Shown here one piece after another: positions 57,340 through 64,000 of a DNA stretch of 64,000 nt. The DNA is taken from the NCBI RefSeq assembly GCF_001653235.2, contig NW_019154047.1, positions 248,001 to 312,000 of the forward strand, given 5' to 3'. Within the stretch, counting starts at the first letter, position 1. Each line of letters begins with the position of its first letter. Position numbers and translations under genes: made by a program. The notes beneath the pieces are model-generated. The model was not told where the DNA came from and did not search any database. It saw nothing but the letters and a program-made list of their open reading frames with translations. The stretch comes from Pochonia chlamydosporia 170 (lineage: Eukaryota > Ascomycota > Sordariomycetes > Hypocreales > Clavicipitaceae).

Positions 57340-57840
57340 ATGTCACTTTTTCGCCTTTATCGCCAATCACCGACACAACAGAAGCTTTTGGCGCAGCTGC
57401 AAAGTGTTCTGGAAGCTGCTTGTTACGAATTTGGAAAACGATCAATGCCCGATATCTTTCACCGACACGGCTGGGATTCCGCTGAATCGTTAGAGCTGAA
57501 TCGCTGCGCCCGCGAGTTCCAGCATTGGACTTTCTCGGACGTTGCACCCGCCAACAGGCCGCGTGATGAGCTCTTTCGCTCCATCTCCAACATCCGTCAT
57601 ACTGTTGTCCACCGTCTACGAGTGAGCGTGGACGACATAGAGAAATTCTACAATGATGCTGAGACACTGCTACTTCTACTCGGAGATGACATACGGAGAA
57701 GAGAAATTGCCAGGCTTCGGCAAGAGAGTCAGGCGATAATTGCAAAGGCCAAGAAAAACAAGCACCCGTCGCACTCTACGGTGGGCAAGTCCTTACTAGT
57801 ATTAGCGACCCAGAAAGCGCACGAACAGTATGCGATGTGA
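57340..57840 (+). CDS. Small protein with HEPN-like R-x4-H motif
   Basis: Intact ORF of 166 aa, with ATG at 57340. It is predicted helical. Residues 79-92 (FRSISNIRHTVVHR) contain R-H-T-V-V-H, which fits the R-x4-6-H signature of HEPN ribonuclease domains, followed by RVSVDDIEKFYNDAETLLLLL, a helix like the one after that motif in HEPN proteins. The C-terminal third is basic, probably coiled coil. I recall related fungal proteins of unknown function sharing the RHTAVHR core. RNase activity is inference. It lies 195 bp after the BAH gene on the same strand; it could instead be the last exon of that gene. Confidence 0.62.
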   Translation: MSLFRLYRQSPTQQKLLAQLQSVLEAACYEFGKRSMPDIFHRHGWDSAESLELNRCAREFQHWTFSDVAPANRPRDELFRSISNIRHTVVHRLRVSVDDIEKFYNDAETLLLLLGDDIRRREIARLRQESQAIIAKAKKNKHPSHSTVGKSLLVLATQKAHEQYAM

Positions 57841-58513
57841 CTACCATCCACTGAACGGCTAAATCTGAACACGGAGCTAATTTGTAGGGGCAGCAGCGAA
57901 AGGTGGATCAAAGGCGAGCATGAAGGCAGGAAATGAATTCGGAAGCTGACAACAGACGTATGCAGTCCTGTACAGCTAGCAAGGAATTTCCGCCGTCCGC
58001 CTGAGAGTCGAGTTAAGTTTCAGTCGAGGGCAGCATTCCACCTGACGAATGTAGAATCCTAGACCCCTTTGGGGCGATTGTCGAGGGCGAGGCAATACCT
58101 ATAAAGGTCAATTTCTTACACATGCTTGACCAACGACAAAGAAAAAATCTCTAGAGAAGTTGCATGCTAGTTAACTGCATAGCCCGAACCCTTTGATAGC
58201 CGATTGTATGGGTGCTGCACGACGGATTCGGCCCCGATCTTGGATAATTATACCCTCAACTGGAGATTCCAGTTTATAGACCTCCGCGTAGGCAATTAGG
58301 CGGTCAAAATGAAACCCGCCGGCAACAACGCCGTTGGAAACCGCGAAATTACGGATATCATTGTTCGGTTTACCAGACTGTAGTCCCAGGAACAGCTTAG
58401 GGTTCAACTGGTCTGTTCTGTCCTAAGATTTATTCTCTTTCTAATTTATGTTATGTAAAAACAAAAAATTCTCGTAACATTCCTTCTCAACCTCACCCTC
58501 GTTCATGGCAAAA
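57841..58513. other. No supported gene
   Basis: Region between two genes that converge here; a 78-aa minus ORF (58171-58407) has no features. Confidence 0.5.
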
Positions 58514-60187
58514 CTAGTTTGGGCCCATAGTGTGCGGATTTCTCCAGAAACTAACGAGTAGATGAGGCTCCTTGTTGCCCGATATGAAATTTAGACTGCT
58601 ATCGGCATCCCACGGACCTTCCCTCTGGTCTGACTCTTGGATGATTCGTAATGCCGCGGCCTTTGTCTCCGGCCTGTGACTATACACCCACGACCAGTAC
58701 ATGAGCCCAACAACACCCGTTTCTAGAGTGAAGTTTGAGGGCGACCTCTCCGTCGTATCGTGTGTGAGGTACATCTTCGCCGCAAAGCATACGCCTCTTG
58801 AAAGTTCGTCCTGAATGTGAGGCGTTTGAGCCATTTGTAGATGAGAATCGATTCCAAAAGGCAATAGCTCGACTAATGTTCTTGCACTATTCACAAGGAG
58901 CCAATCCATTTGACTGCTGTACGAAAGCCATGTTCCAGGCGGTGGTGCCTGGGGTCCAGCCCAAAGTGACTCAAGAGCACACATGATAGCCCTGCCTTGT
59001 TCACGCAGGGTACTGTGTTCTCGACACATATGTTGCTGAGCCCAAAAGGCCTCATCACCTCTGTGATCCCGCACCTCCCAGCAACGAACCATTATGTTAT
59101 TAACATATTCGATCCTGGCCTCGTAACCTTGGGCTACATTGGTGATCGACGTATTACCAAAACCGGAGTGATCTCTGCGGAGCTGTCGTCCAAGCATCAG
59201 CGGGATATCGGACGAAAAGCCACCCAAGGCGAACTCGACATTGCGGAACTGAACAATGATTTCCCATAAATCAGCTTCTGATAATGATGAGCCTTTCATC
59301 CAAGGTCTTGATGAAGCATTTCGAAGGCGTTGTATGTCCAGTACAGAGGTGATAATACGTATACCATTCCTCATGTGCACAATTGCATTGCGGTGATCAC
59401 CACCGAGGAGCTCCAAGGCGATAAATATCAGGCAGGTGATGAGGACCAATGCGATCCTCTGAGGTTCCGGGTGGTCAAGGTGGCCATGAAGTTGCTTAAT
59501 TGCCAGGTTATATTCCCGCCAGATAAAACCTTGCAGCTTTTTAATCGCAGGTGAGGAATCCGGTAAGTGATTCGACTTTCCCTTTCTCACTTTATATAGG
59601 TGATATGATGCGCCAAGCGATATAAGTGCATGCTTGACGGCCTCATCGTGATGACCAAACTGAGGCGCTAGAGTAGTCCAGAAAGAGGAGACGCCACACG
59701 AGTGCATAGCGACTCCGGCTTCTGTGGCGCGTCTGTAGCTGCAAAAGAATTGCTTCTCCATATCATTACCGTCGATGCTCACCGAGAGCGATCTCGTAGA
59801 TGCCCCGGAGAAGCATAGAGCAGTTGGTTTTCTCGTCCCCCTTGCATAGGCGAGCCTTTGATTGTTGACGATGAATTGAACCGCAGGGGGAGCATAACCA
59901 TCACAAGCTCTTCCAGCGGACATACATTTTAAGCACTGAGGCTTACCTTCGTCACATCTTATTCGCTTCTTTCTGGTTTATAGAGTCCTTCAGGTCAGAG
60001 TTTAGGGTTCAGCGGCTGATTGACGACAAACGCGAACTTACTTGCTGCACAATGGAAATCAGCCACTATACAATGTCGTGCCACAAGGCAAATGATTCAG
60101 ACACCACGATTTTACATACCAGGTTAAGCATCCTGTGCGAGATCTTGCCCTCCTTGGGGGCTCGTTGTTTTGGCCTGATTGAATCAT
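58514..60187 (-). CDS. Zn2Cys6 transcription factor with a 3-nt microexon
   Basis: Exon 1 (60187-60120), microexon CAA (60044-60042) and exon 3 (59972-58514) give 1,530 nt, 509 aa. Introns are 75 nt (GTATGT...GTGCAG) and 69 nt (GTAAGT...ACCAG). The zinc cluster is C-x2-C-x6-C-x6-C-x2-C-x6-C near residues 20-50. The second Cys codon and the next Lys are completed only through the microexon; direct joining of exons 1 and 3 creates a stop. The rest is a helical fungal transcription-factor domain (YHLYKVRKGKS; ALVLITCLIFIALELLGGDH; a WSWVYSHRPETKAAALRII end). It likely binds CGG-type sites as a regulator; targets unknown. Divergent from the SUMO-like gene. Confidence 0.85.
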
Positions 60188-60862
60188 GGTAGTTTCCAAG
60201 ATATAGGGTATGATGCAGGCAGGCGTCACAGATCTATAGATAGACAGGAGAAACTCAAACTTCAGCAATGTTTACAGTATCCCCTTTCCGGAAGTTGAGC
60301 CACTCAACAAAGTTGATTGACGACCCTCCTCTCGTTCAGTATCCGTCTAGTAACAATCCTTCCTGGCGTAAGACTTATGGCCAACTTGAAAGCCTCCTAG
60401 TGTCATCCACCACGTGATGCCCATCAAAGTTAGTCACTCAGTGGGTCGTCAATTTCCCACCTCAGATCATCTCAAATGAAATGGACCAACACGGAAGGCC
60501 TAGTTGTTGAACGGAAGAGCAGAACGGAAGAGCAGAATGTAGCGGCAGTCGTCAGACTCACAAGCATACCCAACCACGCCGATTCGAATTCTGAATCTCA
60601 GATTCCCCTCTTAAAAGGGCTCGGGAAATCTGGACCCACAATTGGGAAATAGACAGTCAATTTGAGGGTCGTGATGTGGATGGAGCTTTGAACAGTGCGG
60701 GTCCTTCTATTCTCGGCTAAAGAGGTGACAATGAAAACCCTCGAAACTTTAGCATCGATCCACGACACGCGCTTTATCATGCGGAGTGCGGAAGCGCATT
60801 GAGGCAGGAAGCCTTCCAAATAGCGATGAATTACACCCTCACACGATTTGCAATATTCCACC
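60188..60862. promoter_or_regulatory. Shared intergenic region of two divergent genes
   Basis: 675 bp between the starts of the Zn2Cys6 gene (-) and the SUMO-like gene (+). It must hold both promoters. A 13-bp word AACGGAAGAGCAG is repeated in tandem at about 60511-60537. No proven binding site. Confidence 0.5.
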
Positions 60863-62327
60863 ATGAGCGACGGGGCGGCAACTCCATCACAACGAACGGC
60901 TAAGAAACTGCCTTTCAAAGCAACAGCCTTGCGCAAGGTTGCCTCGCTGAGAGCCCAGATCATAATCGATGAGAAAGAACTGGAGAGTGATGGACTCGAC
61001 TTATTTCGTAGGTCAAAGGAGATGGAGCCGATAGTGGCTGCGGATCAGGAGAGACGGCTAAATAAGAAGCGGAGACATGATGGCCAGCGTCGCAAGTCCG
61101 CTGAGTCGTCGGCCAGTAGGTTCGTGGATGACGTTGCCGAGATATACGATATGGTGAAAGAGAAGTCTAGAGTATCACCTCAGGCAGCTTGGAGCGCCGT
61201 TCCCGTCGCTAGAGAGCCTGTTACACAGGGCGGAGAGCTGTCAAGGCTAGTATACTCCAATTTACTTGATATGGGTGCTCATATCGCTTACACATACTAG
61301 CGAGTTGGTCACGCCACCGGCATCGAAGTCATCGAAGCGGACACGCCTATTCTCAACACGTTCAGACCTTATACCAGACAACCCACCGGCCGCCCGATTG
61401 CTGTTCCATACGGAGCAAGCGTCAGTGGGTAGCCCGGGCGGCGACACTCTTACCCCGAGTCTCCTGCCAAACACATCCCTCGATTCTGACGACGATCTCC
61501 AGATCGCACCTGAGCCTACAAAACGAAGGGGCAGTGCCAATTCAATACAGAGCAGCTTCATAGCAGGAGACGAGGACGATGAATTTGCGACGTATATTCG
61601 CAAGGCCGAGGAACAACGCGCTCTGGACCAGGCATTGCTTGGTGTTGGTTCGGATGGAGCTGCGTCGAAGGCAAAAATTGACATTCTGGTGACGTCGATT
61701 GTTCCTGATGTTAAGCCTTGCTGTTTTAAGTTTCTCTTTGATAAGGAGCTCCGACTAGCACGTAATACGTGGCTTGCTCTTCAGAAACGCAAGGGAGTGC
61801 TCCTGGATGTTGAAAGAGAGGATGACATTGTGCTTACTTGGCGAAGAAAGAGGGTGTATGCATTTTCTACGTTGCTAAATCTAGGTATCCGACCACAGGA
61901 CAATGGACGGGCTGTGTCGGATGGAAACGACGCCAAGGGTTTCGCAAATGGTCGGACAAGAGTCCACATGGAAGCTTGGACGTTGGATTTGTTCCGAGAA
62001 ATGGAACGTGAAGAAGAGCTGAAGCGGAAAGGAGAGACTACGGAATTAGCAGACGAAGAAGAGCCAGCGCTGGTAGAAGAGAAACCACCAGCTTTAGAAG
62101 TCAAGACAAGAGTCATTCTGAAGGCTCGCGACATCGCCGACGTCAAATTGACAGTGCGACGGACAACAACAGTTGAGACACTTATTACTGGTTTCCGCAC
62201 GCAGCGGTCAATAGGGCCAGACAGAGATGTTCAGATTTGGTTTGATGGTGACCGACTAGAAGAGCATGCGACGATGGATGAGGCGGAGATTGACGATATG
62301 GACACATTCGAGGTCCATGTCAAGTGA
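60863..62327 (+). CDS. Rad60/Esc2-type SUMO-like domain protein
   Basis: Exon 1 from ATG 60863 (KKLPFKATALRKVA; DLFRRSKEMEPIVA, typical of the family's N-terminus) joins exon 2 ending at 62327. The best in-frame model removes 61250-61304 (GTATAC...GAG), giving 469 aa, but the acceptor is weak and the exact junction is uncertain. A central acidic, Ser-rich region precedes a first beta-grasp-like part (KIDILVTSIVPDVKPCCFKF) and a C-terminal SUMO-like domain (VILKARDIADVKLTVRRTTT; RDVQIWFDGDRL; MDEAEIDDMDTFEVHVK). The family supports genome stability and recombination repair and acts in the SUMO pathway in the nucleus. No decay signs. Confidence 0.8.
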
Positions 62328-64000
62328 GTTGGGCTACAGGCATGGGGTGGTAGATAGTCACTAAACGGCGGTTGAGCGAACCATGGGAACTGCATATTAT
62401 ACCAAGGCAGCGCAATAGTTTGCTGGCAATATAACTAGGTAACACGTTGACACTCTCAAGGGCCATTGGGCAGTACAATACAGCGTTATATCTATCCAGG
62501 AACCCGCGTTTGTGCATTGAAAGAGTCATATCCTTGCATCAGACCGTCGCGGCCAAAGAATTGCGAATAGGGGATTCGCACCCATTTTGTGAGCGAGGGG
62601 CCCGCAAGCATGAAAAGAACCGAACATATCGAACATATTTGACGACCCCGCCGAGTGTCATTTGGCGTCTAGCCCAATTGGATACGTTTGTTGTGGTATC
62701 ATGAGCGACTCTCCATGTGGCCTCCGGAGTTTGGCCCACTGGATGCTGGGTTTCGTACGGTGTCCCTGCCATGCGGTGGCTTGGTTCATCTGTTGATGCA
62801 GCCCCACGGGAGGTCGAGGTAGAGTCGACCAGTTCTCGTGGGCTAGGCAAGATGGCCACATTAACTGGTCCAAGAGCGCGCCCACCTGTAGTTGCCTTCA
62901 CGGAGAGTAACTCACTGTTCTCAGCCAGCCTGTGACCCAACGATCGAGTCAGTCATATTAAGCTAAAATATTCTGGAAGATCGAGTGAACAGAAGGGAAC
63001 GAGACAAGCCAGGATCCGCATAAAAGCCCATATGGTCAAATCAAGCTTTATACCTTTGTCTTTGCTATCCTTATTTGAATGTTTGGCACCCAGCGCAGAC
63101 ACAGGTTCTTAAATGAGCAGAGAGAAGAATCTCGGCATTGCGGGTAGTCCATCGCGGGGGATAATGCCACAAAGATTCCCTGGTTGGAGGAGGCCACATA
63201 TAGATCTGGCCAACGCTCGTACTTGAGGTCTCTTCAACACTAGTATGGTGTCAAATGAGAGGGGGCAGAGTGTGAAAATGTCCCTGGAGTGCCGTGGTTA
63301 ACTGGTTGAGAGTCGCCGAGCGGCTGATTAGTACTGCCTTACAGGTGGAAGCCAGAGCATGGCGGATCATGTCTCAGGCAGGCTGAGCCAGCTCGGCCAT
63401 TGAGAATCGCTGCAGAGGGGGAGAGAGACTCTCTCGCCGGTGCGGAGCTGACTTGCACTTTGTCAAGGATGGATGCTGCCAGTGATAATGTTTGCTGGTC
63501 AAATTGCATTATGGCCATATCAGGCTCGTTGGATGGAAAAGGTTGTACGGTTGGGGTACCCCAGGTGGCCCCTGTAAAATCCTCTCTCCATTGCCGGGGG
63601 GTGGGCTGTCAAAGTGAAATTGTTCATCTCGCTTCGCAGAACCACAACTGCCGAAGCAAGTATCCTCAATACCATTTCGAAGTGACTATTTGAGTAGATT
63701 GGTGCCGGCACATGTTTCTTTTTCAAAGAGCGCCGTAGTGTGTGCCACGGCAAACCCGATATCTGCGACGGCAACAAGTACTGCGTCCGTGACCTGTCGA
63801 GAATGGCAGTTCAGTAGGCGCAGAATTCGCACGGCATCTTGCTGAGCCATCTCAACGACACCTGGAGTACCCTGACTGTGGTCGCGACGTATGTCGTTTG
63901 AGCAGTTTCTCTGTTGCAGGAACTTGTTGTAATTGGTCAACAGCCCCCAATGTGAGATGCCTAGTAATAAAGTCCGAATCAAACCTGCACCTTCACATGC
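62328..64000. other. No confident gene
   Basis: Overlapping ORFs at 62539-62940 (-), 62717-62935 (+), 63400-63693 (+) and 63686-63982 (-). The last (98 aa, with AQQDAVRILRLLNCHSRQ) looks the most protein-like and may be an exon of a gene leaving the window, but it is not assignable. Confidence 0.4.

Noticed and set aside
60511..60537. Two tandem AACGGAAGAGCAG words as an operator
   Set aside because: A simple short duplication with no evidence of factor binding.
62650..62710. tRNA-like start (TAGCCCAATTGG) on the plus strand
   Set aside because: No paired acceptor stem, anticodon arm or T-arm follows; the nearby B-box-like word is on the other strand.

Overview
The window looks like a repeat-rich, gene-poor compartment of a filamentous ascomycete (Pezizomycotina) genome. 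Evidence: 50-95 nt introns with GTRNGT donors, CTAAC-type branch points and YAG acceptors; a Zn2Cys6 transcription factor; Tad-type LINE remnants; two MULE DNA transposons; solo LTRs; and a cysteine-rich secreted protein of a kind common in pathogenic ascomycetes. Mixed intact and decayed genes suggest an accessory or subtelomeric region or accessory chromosome (inference). No rRNA, convincing tRNA, CRISPR or bacterial feature was seen.

Layout. 0.9-2.2 kb: a cyclin-like gene (-). 4.7-5.5 kb: a secreted effector-like gene (+). 7.1-7.8 kb: an intact unknown ORF. 9.8-17.4 kb: an unknown gene (-) cut at its 5' end by a Tad-like LINE, which is followed 12 bp after its putative TSD by a complete MULE with TIRs and an 8-bp TSD. 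17.4-18.2 kb: a coiled-coil ORF in a dispersed repeat. 19.2-20.7 kb: a second LINE split by a solo LTR. 22.1-23.3 kb: decayed copy of an HTH-containing gene family. 25.0-35.2 kb: an island bounded by 1.27/1.29-kb near-identical inverted arms. Each arm carries the same 181-aa chromodomain-like gene, and the interior carries two intact convergent genes (455 and 517 aa) that appear to belong to the same family as the decayed copies at 22 and 36 kb. 37.4-41.1 kb: a second MULE with 82-bp TIRs. 41.4-42.4 kb: dyad-rich DNA and a LINE tail holding a solo LTR.

42.7-62.3 kb is richer in host-like genes: a degenerate SET-domain protein, two divergently oriented HP1-type chromodomain proteins (both predicted 224 aa), a C2H2 factor, a BAH-domain protein, a small protein with a HEPN-like R-x4-H motif, a Zn2Cys6 factor with a 3-nt microexon, and a Rad60/Esc2-type SUMO-like protein. 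The last two are divergently transcribed.

The main themes are an excess of chromatin and cell-cycle homologues (SET-like, two HP1-like, two identical chromodomain-like, BAH, SUMO-like, cyclin-like) in a transposon-dense region, and an inverted-repeat island with an uncharacterised four-member gene family in and around it. The idea that these proteins work together on silencing or transmission of the region is inference only. All exon models come from reading splice signals by eye; none is supported by transcripts.
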